Source: Angiostrongylus vasorum
Taxonomy: Eukaryota; Nematoda; Chromadorea; Rhabditida; Metastrongylidae
NCBI GenBank assembly: GCA_018806985.1
Contig: JADANN010000076.1
Coordinates: 1-64,000 of the forward strand
DNA: 64,000 nucleotides
Reading direction: 5' to 3'
Shown: positions 22,946-64,000 of the stretch, piece after piece
Layout of the letters: every line of letters begins with the position of its first letter
Position numbering within the stretch: the stretch's first letter is position 1
Translations under genes and position numbers: made by a program
Notes under the pieces: model-generated
The model's database searches: none
What the model saw: the letters and a program-made list of their open reading frames with translations, nothing else
What the model was told of the DNA's origin: nothing

Positions 22946-24924
22946 CAGTCTGGATCAGCTATCGTAGTGGACCCTACTGACGCTGTTTTTATGTTTTTTT
23001 GAGCACTTTTTTTTAAATAAAGTGTTCAAAATAGTGCAGTGTTTTATTTGAATCGTTGAGGAAACTTAGCACGTTCGGAGGGTCAACATTTCTTCCTTGT
23101 TCGCTGTGTCCAGTCACTAACAAAACGACGACATCAATTGGTTTCGCTTCAACCAAAAATAATCTCATTTCTCGGTTCTAAAAAATGTGTGATAATAAAA
23201 AAGCATATGGTAACTTAATGAAAACAGACGTCGAATAAAAAATCAATTCGAAGACAATCTTTATAAAAAGACACTGCCGAGTGAGCTTGGTTCTTTCGCG
23301 TGTTGGTCCGCTCCACTGGTTTCGAATCGATGTGAGTGACGGCGACGAACATCTACACTGCAGGAAGAGGCAACCGCTGTACTGGGTTCGCATCCCTTGT
23401 GGCTCCAAGAAGACGAAGCCATCGAGGCATCAGATGCAATAAGGATTTCTAACAATTTCATATAAAGCTTTTCAGTGAACCAAATTACAGATTACTCATG
23501 CCAATTTTGAATGAAAGTCAGAATCGAAAGTTTGCTTTGCTGCTTTTCAATATAAACACTTATTGTATTCATCTGACGTGATGGTGTGCTGACGATGATT
23601 ACGGTATCGATAGTACTGTAACCTTTAACGTTTGATTCAAATAACTACGCGGCTATCTCAATCCTCGCCTTACTGTTGCTGTGACTGCAAAAATTTTTTA
23701 TGAAAAAGATATAGGAAACGGCTAACCGGCCATAGCGCTTCATGAACGCTTTCTTCCTTATCAAAAGTTACTTTTAAACTTCATTTCTCTCAGGTTTCCG
23801 TCTTGCATCTCCTGTTTCTGTGAGTGGAAATTGAAGCCAGATCCCTTGATTGTCAAGGTTTTCCTCGCCAAGGCACTATCTGGGCTAGAAAGGGAAAGCG
23901 AGTTGTTATTCCTGCGAATGGAAATGCAACACGTTCATGCCGGTTAGAATAAAAGTGGTCCATGAGAGTGATGAAAATAGCCGTAACACATTGAAATCGT
24001 AACCAACGCTGACTGTGCGAAGTAAAAAAGCGATGCTTTCTGAACTGCACCGGCTGTGATTTTTTGGACCATCGATCCCAACGAGTTGTGGCGAAGCGCT
24101 GGAGAATGTCGCAATGGGAGCGGATATGTCGCATGTGGAGCAAGCTTGGTTGGCCCTTCCTGTAATGCTGGTTAGGGAGCGGAACTCAGCACCAAAATTA
24201 GGTGGAAAGGAATAACGGCAGAGAAATATTCTGTGACGACCCCATATAGAACTAGACGCCGTGGCATAAACTCGTGAAATTCTGTAATATCCTGTCGTTG
24301 GCAACATGACATCATCGAGCACTTTCTCCGACATCTTCCTCCAAAATCCATTAATAACAGAGTCACTGAAAACAACAAATCCGTTGACCCTTATTGTTTG
24401 ATGTCATCCTTAATGGCTATGGATATACTATGATATGCCTGAGTGGCAGATTATTAAACATTTCACGGCGCCATCCAGGAAATCATTAATGTCTTAAATG
24501 ATTGGTGCTTCTGGTCATTTTGGTGACTATACGACCCTCCTTTACCGAATCGTACGGCAGAATTACACCTTTCATCAGTCTGATGTCCTACTTTTTGTGC
24601 AAATTTAGGTTCAGCGGTGTCCCCATTGTATTGTCTTAGATAACCGCGAGTGTACGTGATTGTGGTATAAACTCGAGGCGCTGCAACAATCTGTTGTCCG
24701 TGATTGTTCACAAAGCTTAGAGTTTGCTCTATCTCGGATGCTGAATAAATGTTTCTACCTGCTGTGTTTGATGCGGTTGACTACAAATATGGTCTCTGCC
24801 TGAGTATGCAGCTCATCTAAATTCGCAATATTTCGAATGTTACAACCAGACAAGAGTGTTCATTGTAAAGAGATGACGTTCTTTGCTGAATGAAGTCAGG
24901 GACCAGGCTATAAAGGAAGAACCA

Positions 24925-25235
24925 CAATAACGCTGAGATATTTGCAAAAGTCCGGACCGTAGGTGTCTGCCGTGAGGAACAAAGCGCTATTACCCTTTAC
25001 GTTGACGGATTATTGCTGATGGCACTGATCGACAGAACTAGCTGATAGAGAGGCGAAGCGAAGGACTAAGTGGTGGCGAACGCATTATCCCCTGGAAAGG
25101 GGAATAGTTGTTCGTTCCCTTACCGTCTACACCTGCGGTCCGGAATTTTCTCGGCATCATTGTGGTTGTTTCATTCACACTTTACTGCGGTAAAAAATTG
25201 TAATAAGCAGCAAATAAAAAAAGTTAGCATTGTCA
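24925..25235. repeat. SINE family C, inverted pair
   Basis: A minus-strand partial (24925-25008) abuts a longer plus-strand copy (25010-25235), making a foldback. Confidence 0.7.
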
Positions 25236-25239
25236 ATTC

Positions 25240-26265
25240 TATAAGGAACCTTTTGAGAAAAGTCGTTTAAAATATCAGCTGAAGAACGTAGAAACCAGGG
25301 TTCACATCTGCTTTTTTTCAGACTACTTGTGTGCCAACACAGCGAAGAACGCGGTTTCTGTGTACATCCGGCCACTCAGCCGTGTAGACATACCGTACAG
25401 TTACATCTGAAAAATTCTTTCATTGAATCGTTACCATATTAAGGGGTTTCCGAAAGTCCAACTTCAAAGCACAGTAGAGCTACTTCATCACACTCTGTTG
25501 TGATCAGGTGCGTTTAATTTTACGCACGTCTGTTCAGAAGTTTGTTTGCTCTATAGAGCTTTTTTGCAGCACTTTTCATACTCTTTCGACAACCTGTCCA
25601 ACAGGGATCTTATATCGTTGCGTGGATAGCGAAAATGTCATTAATGCAACTATTCTTCAATTAATGCCTACTTCGATTATTAGGGTAATACGAGGCAGCT
25701 AAACAAAAGTTTATTCAGCTGAGGTTCCGATCTTTTCATCTTCACGGAAAGTCACCACCAACAACAAACATCCTGTTAAAAAGAGCGCTGCTAGATGAGA
25801 CCCGCTCTAGCGGTGCTCCACTGAAGAGGATCTGAGTTGGTACGAAGACGAAGATTTCATACTGAGAAGACCAACATTTGTAGACCATCGACACGGATCA
25901 CTGCCCTGGTGAAAACGCAAACTTTGAAACGTTAGCTGAGTAAATCTGTTTATCAACCTTCTGTAAGCTCAAGAATTTAAACACATGCTGACTCTTTTGT
26001 TAACGAGGTTGAATGACGGGTGATTTGAAAATATTGAAATACGTCCATAAATTGGTCGCTGAAAATACAGTCCTCGGATGAGTCTACAACATGGCAGTGT
26101 CGAGTCTACACAAGGCAGAGGATCACTCCATTTACAAACAAGTCTAACGGTGAAGACAGGGTAGCTAAAAGTATGGCAGGATCGAGATGGGCGCAGTGCT
26201 CTCACCCGAGGCGATAGAAGACGGATGTGATTTACACAGGATACGTCACCATTGGAATATAAAGA
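25240..26265. other. Intergenic; weak Penelope-like trace
   Basis: 25905-25965 (CCCTGGTGA...GAAACGTTAGC, then TTATCAACCTTCTGTAAGC) looks like a mutated hammerhead and 3' region. Nothing else is supportable. Confidence 0.35.
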
Positions 26266-26572
26266 ACATTACAATTTCAAATGAAGACTCGCTAAAGTGT
26301 TATTTTGGTGTTTGTTAAGGGTCTTTAAATTTGTTTAGAATTCAAAGTTTAGGAAGTATCTAAGTGAAGTCTGAAATCTTTCAATGCGATCGCATCGTCT
26401 GAAAACATCAGCGATAGCTTGTAGGACACCATCATACCTTGCTATACGAAATTCCACTTCCTGGATAGCTTTGCTGTGTGATTTTTAGTACTGACAAGGA
26501 AAAGATCGGAAAAATGTGTTTCATGTTCTTAAAAAACGTAAACTTTAGTCGCTGTAGAGTAAGAAAACTAAC

Positions 26573-27200
26573 ACCTTGTTGACAAACATTTGTGGATCCT
26601 AGTGGTTCTCATCAGATTTTCTGTGAGCTACGATGTGGTTGTTTAAAGTTGATAGTCCAAATTATTTGTGCGCCCATGAATCATATGCGACTCATGTCGT
26701 CGCCAATGCTTCTTCATTTTGATTGCTGTCATTTGCTTTGTTCATTATAACAGTTCTCACAAAACCACAATGATACTGAGATACTTGCAAAACGATGACC
26801 CCAGGCCAGATAAAACTATGATTACCCTTACCAAGTGCTCATGTGTCACCCAAGGCACGAATGAGGCTCTCGTTCGACCTTTCTCTCAGCCAGTCTCCGT
26901 ATACATAATTGTTTTTTACTTTTCGAACCGTCGTCCCTTTATGTTGGTTTGCGCCATTTCGTTGTTTCCGTGCTCGTATCTTTCTCTCTTTTCTTTCGCT
27001 ATTCGAGTTTTTTGACGTATAAATGGATAACAACGAACGCAGTGGATTCTTAACTTCTGGATCCGTTTATGACTTCTCGAGATTTCATCGAATTATTGTT
27101 ACGGTTTGTCTATCTATTGGCAACTACTCCCAAACTTTACAGCGTCGATTAAACTAGAAACTGATTTGTCCAAGGACACCAGTCGGTGACATAAAGGATA
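26573..27200 (+). repeat. Module X, copy 3
   Basis: Same orientation as copies 1 and 2, with the 5' flank 26270-26572 shared with copy 1 and the following family A element shared with copy 2. Confidence 0.8.
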
Positions 27201-27480
27201 AAGGATAAAGCTCTCGGCGTTGATCAATCCTTAAGGGATGTGCCATGCATTCGACTTCATCAAGCATCGTTGGAGGTGACTGAATGCATATCTGGCCTTT
27301 ACGATGACTCACGGTGGCCTACCGATGTATGGAGCCAGTGCTGCTATCTTCCCAGACAAGTCTGATACCAAATTGCCGACCCCGGAGCGATGGAAGGCTT
27401 GGTGGGCCATGGGCGTTGGGGTCGATTCCACGTATGCGTCGCATTGGCGCCTCCTATCACTGCGCCACACGCGAGGTTTT
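27188..27480 (-). repeat. SINE family A
   Basis: Follows module X copy 3, tail with two GGATAAA units, full-length to GCGCCACACGCG. Confidence 0.85.
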
Positions 27481-27817
27481 GACGCAGTCGCATAAATTCC
27501 TATCACCTATTCAGTTGCTACCAAATCTCTCTCTAATATTTATGTACCGAAAAAAAATAAACGAATGAAAGATGTAAATAAATATAAAACGGCAAACGCA
27601 TAACCTGAAATATTTTGAAAGAAAAAAAATTAGGAGTTAAGAGAGACTTTTACGACTGCAAAACTATCGTGTGGGATTGTGGATTGTGTGAAACCTCCAC
27701 GGAAACTCTAACCTTGTGACTTATGATTTTTGAATGTGTATAAAATAGTACGAAGCCCTCACGGGGATAGCACTCTTTCATGGGATTCGTCCATAGTTGA
27801 AGTAGTTATGCTCACAC

Positions 27818-27939
27818 TTGGATGTTTTATTGTCGTGAGCATGATGAACTCTCTTTAAGCTCTTCGGGTACTCATCGTCGTAATAAATGGCACCTTCTTT
27901 ATTGCCACCTTTGTTCTGGTCAATGTGTCTTCAGCTGAT
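27818..27939 (-). CDS. Candidate downstream exon (possible PMCA 3' exon)
   Basis: Between acceptor TTCAG (27940-27944) and donor GTGTGA (27812-27817) one frame reads DQNKGGNKEGAIYYDDEYPK then SLKRVHHAHDNK, which looks protein-like and charged. A stop lies just 5' in that frame (TGA AGA CAC ATT GAC), so a frame slip or another acceptor would be needed. Phase does not fit directly to exon 29. It may be a tail exon of the pump or of another gene. Confidence 0.3.
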
Positions 27940-28596
27940 CTGAACTAGTAAAAATAAACTGGAATCGTTCCCTACGTACAAAATTGGGGTTGTGTATCGT
28001 AGTGACCAGTGGAATGCAACAATGCAATACACTCGCGTCATCGGTTCTATTTTGCTATCCAATCAAGCAAAACTTCCCACCGTTCCGAGGTCGGAGAAAT
28101 GCTGCCAGAGTTGCCCTGAAGGATAAAATGATTGACTTGATGCACTAATCACCCTCCACCCATCCCCTCTACGATACTCACTTGAGTCTAATGCGTGGAA
28201 AATCAATTGGAATGACTCCCTAAAGGAGTGATTAATACTGAACGCTATATTTCAGTTGAGCGCGCTTAGTGCTGTGGTTGGAGCTGTGCCGTAATACACT
28301 CGTGGTCGATGATTCGATCCCGTTCTCCAGGTTCACCAAATTTCAGTGGCATGTCCCTGCATTTGTGTCGTTTTCTTTTATAAGCTACTTTTTGCGCTGG
28401 AACTGCGAAAAAGTTAAACGATCACGTGCGTAAGCATCCTAAAAGTTTTGATTAAGGACCTCCGAGAAGGAACGAATAAAATCGAGATTTTAGCCGAAAC
28501 AATAATTGATATTCCTTCGAAACTTTTAGCCTTATGCTATTAGTTTTCTGGTCAAATTTGTATTGTAAAAAGTTTTTTTTTGCACTATGTCAATGA

Positions 28597-28865
28597 CGTT
28601 GGTTGGACTCGCCACTGCGACACACACGTGGATTCGATCCCCGCGCCCATGGCCCACCAAGCCTTCCATCCCTCCGGGGTCGGCAAATTGGTACCAGACC
28701 CGTCTGCGGGGATAACAGCACTGGCTCGATACATCGGTGGGTCACCGCTAGTCATCGTAAAGGCTAGATAAGCATTCAGTCACCTCCAACGATGCGTGAT
28801 GAAGTCGAATGCATGACACATCCCTTACGGATTGATCAACGCCGAGAGCTTCATCCTTTATCCTT
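28597..28865 (+). repeat. SINE family A (uninterrupted sister of 5695-6115)
   Basis: Good B box GATTCGATCCC; the A box is replaced by unrelated sequence shared with the 5695-6115 copy (GACGTTGGTTGGACTCGCC), which shows common descent. It lacks the family C insert. Confidence 0.85.
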
Positions 28866-28869
28866 TATG

Positions 28870-29435
28870 TCACCGACTGGTGTCCTTGGACAAGTCAGCT
28901 TCTAGTTTCATCGACGCTATAAATTTGGAAATAGATACCAATAGATAGACGTACCGTAACAATAATTAGATGAAATCTCGAGTAGTCATAAAAGGATTCA
29001 GAAGTTAAGAATCCACTGCGTTCGTTGTTATCAATTTGTACATCACAAAACTCAAATAGGGAAAGAAAGAGAGAAAGATACGGGCACGGGAACAACGAAA
29101 TGGCGCAACAAACATACAGGGACGACGGTTCGAAAAGTAAAAACAATTATCTATATGGAGACTGGCTGAGAGAAAGGCAGAACGAGAGCCTCATTCGTGC
29201 CGTGGGTAACACGTGAGCACTTGAGCACTTGGTAAGGGTAATCATAGTTTTATCTGGCCTGGCGTGATCGTTTTGCAAGTATCTCAGCATCATTTTGGTT
29301 TTGTGAGAACTGTTATAATGAAAAAAAGCAGAGTGACAGCAAGCAAAATGAAGAAACATCGGCGACGGCATGAGTCGCATATGATTCATGGGCTCACGAA
29401 TAAACTGGACAATCAACTTTAAACGATATGAGTGA
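28870..29435 (-). repeat. Module X, copy 4 (inverted)
   Basis: Inverted copy. With the adjoining family A element and the tract 28010-28590 it makes an inverted duplicate of 5090-6950. Confidence 0.8.
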
Positions 29436-29924
29436 CTGAACGAACAGTCAGGGTGCATAACATTCACCCGAGGGAATTCGAAAGTAAACAGGGTTCTATT
29501 CCTAAACGTTTAAGTCAACCAATTCGAGAGCGGCCACTTCGCTAAATGCTACCGAAAGGAAGGCAATGCAAACATACTGGTCCGTTAACTCTTCTCTCAT
29601 TCCTCCTACTGAAATAGCGCACTTGTAAGAAACATGTTTCAAAACCCACTACTGCGCATAGGAAGAAAATAGAATAAATAATCTTTGAAATTGGCTCGGC
29701 GAATTGCCACATCCAATAGCTATGAAACTGTACCCATGAAACCTGGTATAACTGAATAGGAATAACTAAGGGCCCCAAACGATAATTCTACTGAGAATAA
29801 GGTCTCATTGATACAGCGTTTCATTTCCAGCGGAGAAATACAGCTGTAAAAGCTGCTTAGAAAGGGCGGGTCTAAAGAATTCGGTAACAGTGGTTGAAAT
29901 ACCACTGGGCACTCTGAAAAGCCA

Positions 29925-30540
29925 GTCAGTTCGTGATCTCCTATATGACAGTCTATGCACGATACAAAAACTACGTAATGTGCCCTGACAGCAAGAACCG
30001 TGATTGCATGAGTTCGGGTGCGGTCTTTTTCAGCGTGCTGGAGCAAAAAATACTGGCGAAACAGGTGGAGCGCTGTGCGTCCGTGCAAGAGAACACCTAG
30101 TCAGTAAATTTAAAGTGAAACCAAACGCTCCACTTAGGCACTCGTGCGACACGGAGACATAACGCAGCAGATTTTGAGGTAAAAGCCACTGTCGTCTCAC
30201 TGGAATCCAAAATATCCACGCGTAAAACTCGTGAAACGTTTTGGATAAATTCCAAGAATTCGATAATAATCCGCAAGTAGGAATGCCTTGTGATCACACG
30301 TGACTGTGTGCGGCTGGTCTTCAACAAACAACTACTAGACTTACAAACAGCGAACTTTTGACTGTTTCAGAGAGGCTGTCTAGTATGGAAATAATGTACT
30401 AAGTTTTATTGCTGAGGTGATGAAAGTGTTTGATTACATGGAGTGTGTGCCAATTTGACCTTTCCACACCCCCGAGAAAGGTGAAACCATTGAAACGTCA
30501 GCTATTGTTAATGAATATATGCTTTTGGAACAACATCGTG
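29925..30540 (+). mobile_element. Penelope-like element fragment (GIY-YIG, broken)
   Basis: Contains YTGETGGALCVRAREHL-like and DFEVKATVVSLESKISTRKT pieces in different frames, so it is dead. Followed by the same 3' region and a damaged hammerhead at 30471-30503. Confidence 0.6.
30471..30503 (+). ncRNA. Hammerhead ribozyme, damaged core
   Basis: CCGAGAA replaces CTGANGA; helix II GGT/ACC and GAAACGTC remain. Confidence 0.4.
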
Positions 30541-30861
30541 TTCGTTGTGGAGAAAACGGTGATTATTCTTTCACTATTAACTGGCTCGATGAAAATCAGC
30601 GCATGGGCCTCAATTGGTGTGGTCGACAGCAGGAAAGCTTCCAGTAAGGGTAGACGCAGTTTCGTAGCCCACCTGAGGCACCGATTTTAGTCCATGTCTC
30701 AAGATTCACTTCATGCTATTTTTTATCGCAGTGTAAATTCCATCGCGAGGACCTCTGCCGGGTTTTATGACTCCGATTTATCAATCGATATAGCATTTTT
30801 TTTAAATTTTTGCATTAGTAACGGCTAACACTCGGAAGGGCGTCAACGAAACCGTTAAATA

Positions 30862-31135
30862 AAGGGATAAAGCTCTCGGCGTTGATCAATCAATCCCTGA
30901 GGGACCCGCTATGCATTCGACTTCATTGAACATCGTTTGGAGGTGACTGAATGCATATCTGGCCTTTACAATGACTCGCGGTGGCCAACCGATGTATCGA
31001 GCCAGTGCTGCTATCCTCGCAGACAAGTCTGGTATCAATCTGCCGACCCCTGAGGGATGGAAGGCTTGGTGGACCATGGGCGCGGGGATCGATTCCACGT
31101 TTGCGTTGCAGGGCGCCTCCGACCACTGCCCCCCT
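30862..31135 (-). repeat. SINE family A
   Basis: Full-length, tail AAAGGGATAAAGC, head GCGCCTCCGACCACTGCCCC. Confidence 0.85.
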
Positions 31136-31658
31136 TCTCCCCTTAACGAAATCGTTAGGGTTTCAAAAGGAGTTTTCATCGATGGCTAAGGACCACCTTC
31201 TAATGGGCTGTATATGATGAGCTTTTTCTGTCGACATCTATTTTCGATAGATACATTTACGAAAATACAATTTTTTATTACAGAAACATATGAAGGGCAA
31301 TGTTATGTACAGTAATCGTCCATTCTAGAATATTTGCTCGAGAAAGAAGACGCAGAAAGAAGGCGAACTGTTCATTGAAATAGAAGGGTTCCAATAAATA
31401 CAGAAGTGGCAACAGCTTTAGCATAAAGGCTAAATAGTCAGTATACGAAACGATCAATGGTGTCGAATCAGGAATAAGAGAATGTGGATGGAAAGAAAAT
31501 AAATTGGATAATTCAAATGGTTGGTTGTCTACGGATTCTCGAGATCGTTCATGTCAAGAGCTTGGTGTTTTTTCTTATCATGACGATCCTACAATTTTCT
31601 TGACATAAGAAATATAATGCAGATCGATGGAAGTTCATATATTAAATGAAATCCTTAC

Positions 31659-59834
<28,176 letters not shown>

Positions 59835-59984
59835 CTGAAATCGGGCATGAAAAATTGTTGCGAAATGAAAAGAACTGGGCGAGCTAGTATACCCTAGTAT
59901 AAATGATGTCACAGGGTCTTGTAGTAAATCGTTTGCTTTTTCATTTATCCGACCCATAGCCTATATGATGATGTTGCTAGCATT

Positions 59985-60325
59985 TCTTTCATTCGAATTG
60001 TTGTATTTAATCCGTTATCCACGAAGGATTTCTGATTTGCAAATATGTTCGGATGCTACTTAATTCTTATCCATATGTGCCATTGCTGCTGGTCGGCTTG
60101 ATTCTACCATAAATTCTAGCCTAACTCTGAAATCGTCTACCCATGTATTAGCCCAAGGCATTGTCACCCTATGTGGATCGGTAGGAATTATTCATAGATT
60201 ATTCTAGCACCAATTCGCCGACCTCACAAAAATGGAGCTTGGCTTTTTGACCAGTGGCAGTTTCGATCCAGCGATCAAATTGCGCGCCATAATACGACAT
60301 CTCTAATCACTAAGCTTTTGTTCCT
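59985..60325 (-). repeat. SINE family D, old copy
   Basis: Colinear but strongly diverged; B box region GGATCGAAACTGCC. Confidence 0.55.
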
Positions 60326-60329
60326 TATA

Positions 60330-62810
60330 ATCTAATATGTTTTCAAAAAACCGACCACTACTACGATTGAACATCGCGTTTCTCGTTGTAAACATTAGCG
60401 ATTGAATTCGGCTCTTTTCGTGGCCATGAACTGGTCGATCGAGTAATCATCGATGGAATCATTGCCATCGTGTAAGAATTCTACCAGGAATGAAGTTAAC
60501 TTCCCTTCGATCCGCAAAGGTCGAAGAGCGCTTGCGGTGAAAAACTAAGAATACCCTTGGAGGGTGTTCTCAGGGCTCCAAATCCAACCATAATTTTCTT
60601 CAGTTTATTCTTTTCAGTCGGTTAAGCGAACGAAAAATCGAACTGTACTCAGAACCAGGTCGTTTTTTTAGTTTGTTTAATAAATGTTAGATCCTAACAT
60701 ACATCGGAATAAGAAGAAACTGAAATGAGACCAAGCTATTGATACCTATCGATTGATTGCACTAGTAACCCAAAGTCGAAGGTTCCTGTTAAGATCGTGT
60801 TTATCACATAATACTGCATTAACTTACTAATATCGTATTTGATTTATTAAAAATATGCAATGATCTTTCTTACGTTCCTTTTCCCAACAACAGATCTACA
60901 CATTCGGAAAAACTCGTTTTTAAATCGCACACTGTAGTAATAAAGGAAAATAGCTGTACCTACAGTTCACCATATTGATCAATTAACCTGTGTTAAATTT
61001 AAGTTAAATTATTGTTCACCTCCGATTTTCTTTGGGTCAGCTTCATCAGGCTATTGAAAACAGCACATCTTCGGATGAGAAAAACAACAACAGACGTCTT
61101 CAATCAAGAACTTGAACACAGTTGATTAACCACCGGAAAACCGTTTCGAATTAAAAGAAGTCAACGACTACAACAATGAATTTAGAGCGAATAAAGCGAT
61201 TAGCCATAAGGGACATGAGCAGCTACAAGAAATTACTGAATCGAAGCCAACAGAGTAATTGATCACCACACAGGAATGGTTACTGTAGGCGTGGCCAGTC
61301 GCAGTGGACGGGTTATCGCGCATCGCCAAGTGATGACTTCATCAATCATTCATCTATGGCAACTCGTCCAGTCATTATGAAACAAATTAGCGTAAATCGC
61401 ATAGCTTCACTATTCTGAAGCTTTATTACTCGTGAGGCAACATTTTGTGGACGAACCGAACCTAGACGTAAATGCGAAGGTTTTTACTGATGACCGATGC
61501 GATGAGAGGAACCGAATAGAAGTTGTGGAATCTGCACATTAGGTGAAGTTAGACCATATACGTAATCAACCAGCTATAAAATGATGCTTAAAAGTTGTTT
61601 CAATTCGAAAAACAATTAGAGATGGGTAGGGCAGTGGCAGTGATGGCGTTGATTACTAGCAAGGTGCTGATGCGACCTGACCTGGTCCTACTACGCCTCC
61701 CATTCCTCTGGAGTCCAGAACTTGGCATTAGACCTGCATGGAAAAGTTTACTTTCTTCATTCAAGAATGGAATGCCTTCGAAAGGAATCTCAGATCCTAA
61801 GGAGAATCGACGGCTCCAAATGAAGAAATAGCCCGATATAACCAGAAGTCCGAATGCGTTTTCACACAGAAAGCAGCGCCCGTTTTTAAAAGTAAAACTA
61901 TGTGAAAGTACAAGCCTAGCAAATTGATTTTGGAATTTCCAATGCGCATTTATCACCCGCATTGGCAAACAACACATCTATTATTTTCGTAAATGGAATT
62001 CAAGCTAAACACTTTTTGCCCAGATTATTCATCGATCGAACCAAAGCAAAACGAAAACAACTGTGGCTGTTAGAGAAACGTTGCTAAGATAAACAACCTC
62101 TCCTATTAGTCAACTTGACCATCATCATTCACTTCAGTCTCATCTATTTACTAGTCGACATTAACATCACTCACCTTGCATTCACTTCGAAATTTACCAG
62201 TTACTTATCTCAGAAACTTCAGTGCCTACGGTAGAACCCCTTTGAATTTTTTTCTATTTACGCATATTAATCAAAGGTATCGAAAATTCCCCTTTTTACT
62301 ATGTACGTACAAGTAAAAAGGGTGAAATGACTTTTGCTGCTGGTCGGTACAGTTTGACTTATCTTTCTGATCAATCTTTATCTTCAGAGCACCGTCTCGG
62401 ACCAGCAGAATGAATCTCAAAAGAAACCACCCACGTTTTTTATTAAATTCGACTTTAATGTCTTAATGTTTTTTTTCAAAATCTAACTAAGGACTTTTTA
62501 CCGAGCTTTTTTTTCCTTTTTCTTAAATCGTGGAAAAGTTCTGCTCTTTTTGCGATCTCTCGCTCATTTCGAAAAGACTGGCTGTGGTGAAGACTTGGAT
62601 AAGCTCTTATAGAGCTATCCTAGACTTCCAATAGAATCCCACTCCACCAACATCCAACGGCATTCAGGAAAAAGGAGTTTTTACCTGTTAAGTTGATCTA
62701 CATGGAAGTCGAAAAACCTTCATGGATGAACGGATGCGACACAACGAACCTAATTTTTAAATGGTGCTGGGTTCAAAACACTTTTAAGCATACGTGATGA
62801 AGATCTTACT
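60330..62810. other. Upstream region of PMCA, no exon placed
   Basis: Should contain or precede the missing first exon and promoter of the pump. A degraded family A-like stretch lies at 61615-61770 (GGGCAGTGGCAGTGATGGCG). I see no convincing short Met exon. Confidence 0.4.
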
Positions 62811-62814
62811 TACT

Positions 62815-63195
62815 TGATACTTGAACGGCCCGTCCTCACTAGTTGTGCGTGCCCCAGCATAATCACTATTCTTCAGAGATTTGCTGGTTAAGCCATTGTG
62901 GTTCCCTGGAATCCCGAGGACAGCTTGGCCAAAGTTTGCCCCAGGTCGTCATCACGACAGGCAGTCGCAGCCCATGTGGAGCAGAGGGAGATTTGCCACC
63001 ATGCGACTAATTCGATGCCAGGACTGTGATGGATCCTGGTGTTGGTTACTCTCCGCTAGTCTTCCCAATGGAAACGCCGGACTCCTTCTCAGCTTGGGAG
63101 ACCCTGTTAGGGAAATGAATCCCCCGTTGTACATCGCAGTCCGACACCCAGGAACACCTCCCAGCTGCGATGAGGCGGTAAACCGTTGGGAGGGT
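62815..63195 (-). repeat. SINE family B
   Basis: Full-length inverted copy upstream of the placed PMCA exons; starts TTGATACTTGAACGGCCCG. Confidence 0.85.
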
Positions 63196-63199
63196 GATG

Positions 63200-64000
63200 A
63201 AGATCGCACAGAATAAAATAAATTAATTGTAAAATTTATGTAATAAACAGAGTTTGGCAAAGTCATTAAGGGTTAGGGGTGCAGTAATAATGGACTAAAT
63301 TAATTGACATAGGAGTGCTGTTGGCTCAATTGTTTAACACCTCATCATCGCTGAAAACACTGGAGTGTTAGGTGTAAAATTGCTGTGGAAAATAAATCGA
63401 GGCAACCAAAACTGAGGACGACTTCAACTATCGAGAAGTGCAGTCAACATCACATTCTTCACAGCAGAGCCCAGGTAAAGTTACTTATCTCTCCTTTCTC
63501 GCCTTGTAGAGCAAAAACTTGAGACCACCCAGCCAAAAATGTGACTCGCTTCGTCTCCCTTGAGCTAACGGAACACAACACAGCACTGGAGCAGTATACT
63601 TAATAGTGAAGTTTCTTGATGGGTTTCGACCTTTTTTATAACTTACAAGTTTACAACTAGTAACAAACCTATAGTGCAACTTGTAATAGTTAAAATGTCA
63701 ACAAATTATATCACTCCTTATTTCTTACTTTAGTTATCCTTTGTTTTTTTCTTATTCTTGTTATCGGCCGTTCACTGGAATCGTTTAGATTTCCATAAGT
63801 ATTGTTATATAGAAAACCGCGAAAGTGGGAAAGTTCGTTATCAAATATAACCAATAGTTCAAGAGCGTGAACCTTTCTTAAAAAATCTGATTAGAAAATC
63901 GTAAAATTGACAGAAATTGAGGACATCTTAGACGCGATTTCAATCGCCAGTGGATTATCTATATGACAGTAGGGTCGCCTGTGTGTATTTCCGAGAAATC
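63200..64000. other. Right edge, no feature seen
   Basis: A 64-codon minus-strand open frame at 63485-63679 has no family likeness. AT-rich otherwise. Confidence 0.4.

Larger units (their letters stand above)
20921..24642 (+). repeat. 3.7-kb direct segmental duplication, copy 2
   Basis: Partner of 1358-5075, offset about 19.56 kb. Contains peptide pair C/D. Both copies have related neighbours: a family B-like fragment lies to the left of each (1-300 and 20405-20660). Confidence 0.9.

Overview
The window is eukaryotic nuclear DNA, most likely from a clade V parasitic nematode of the hookworm/strongylid type. The evidence is short exons with TTTTAG/TTTCAG acceptors and GTAAG/GTGAG donors, an AT-rich background, a calcium-pump gene whose C-terminal tail looks like the nematode MCA-1 branch, and a very dense load of short tRNA-derived repeats. 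There are no bacterial operons, CRISPR arrays or rRNA genes.

Right half (about 31.6-59.8 kb, minus strand): one long gene for a plasma-membrane Ca2+-transporting P-type ATPase (PMCA). I place 29 exons, from the N-terminal cytosolic segment through all ten membrane spans and the phosphorylation, nucleotide-binding and hinge motifs, to a basic C-terminal regulatory tail. The first (Met) exon and the last exon(s) are not placed. Splice phases fit throughout, except that the reading frame needs six single-base removals, five of them in homopolymer runs. That pattern looks more like residual assembly indels than a dead gene.

Left half (1-31 kb): repeat-rich. A 3.7-kb segment is present twice in direct orientation (about 1358-5075 and 20921-24642). 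Each copy holds an imperfect palindrome with a divergent pair of tiny two-exon genes. I read these as an unrecognised family of secreted peptides of about 49 residues: signal peptide, a segment ending in FE(D/E)PE, and a second exon ending in GGMKAVV/F-stop. Three copies look intact; one has a stop, one a frameshift (17.3 kb), and one survives only as a fragment (8.4 kb). I do not recognise the family.

Retroelements: pieces of Penelope-like elements (GIY-YIG endonuclease remnants and 3' regions) lie at 18.2, 29.9, 38.4, 40.2, 41.3, 41.9 and 52.1 kb. Several carry a short structure that fits a hammerhead ribozyme with a minimal helix III. Four copies keep the full core, two of them facing each other in a palindrome at 40.1-40.45 kb. 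At least four short interspersed repeat families (called A, B, C and D here) fill the intergenic space and the pump introns. A, C and D have tRNA-like A and B boxes; B is less clear. A mariner transposase remnant and a reverse-transcriptase C-terminal fragment sit in one pump intron (47.5-48.2 kb).

The remaining intergenic and intronic stretches show no coding signal I can support.
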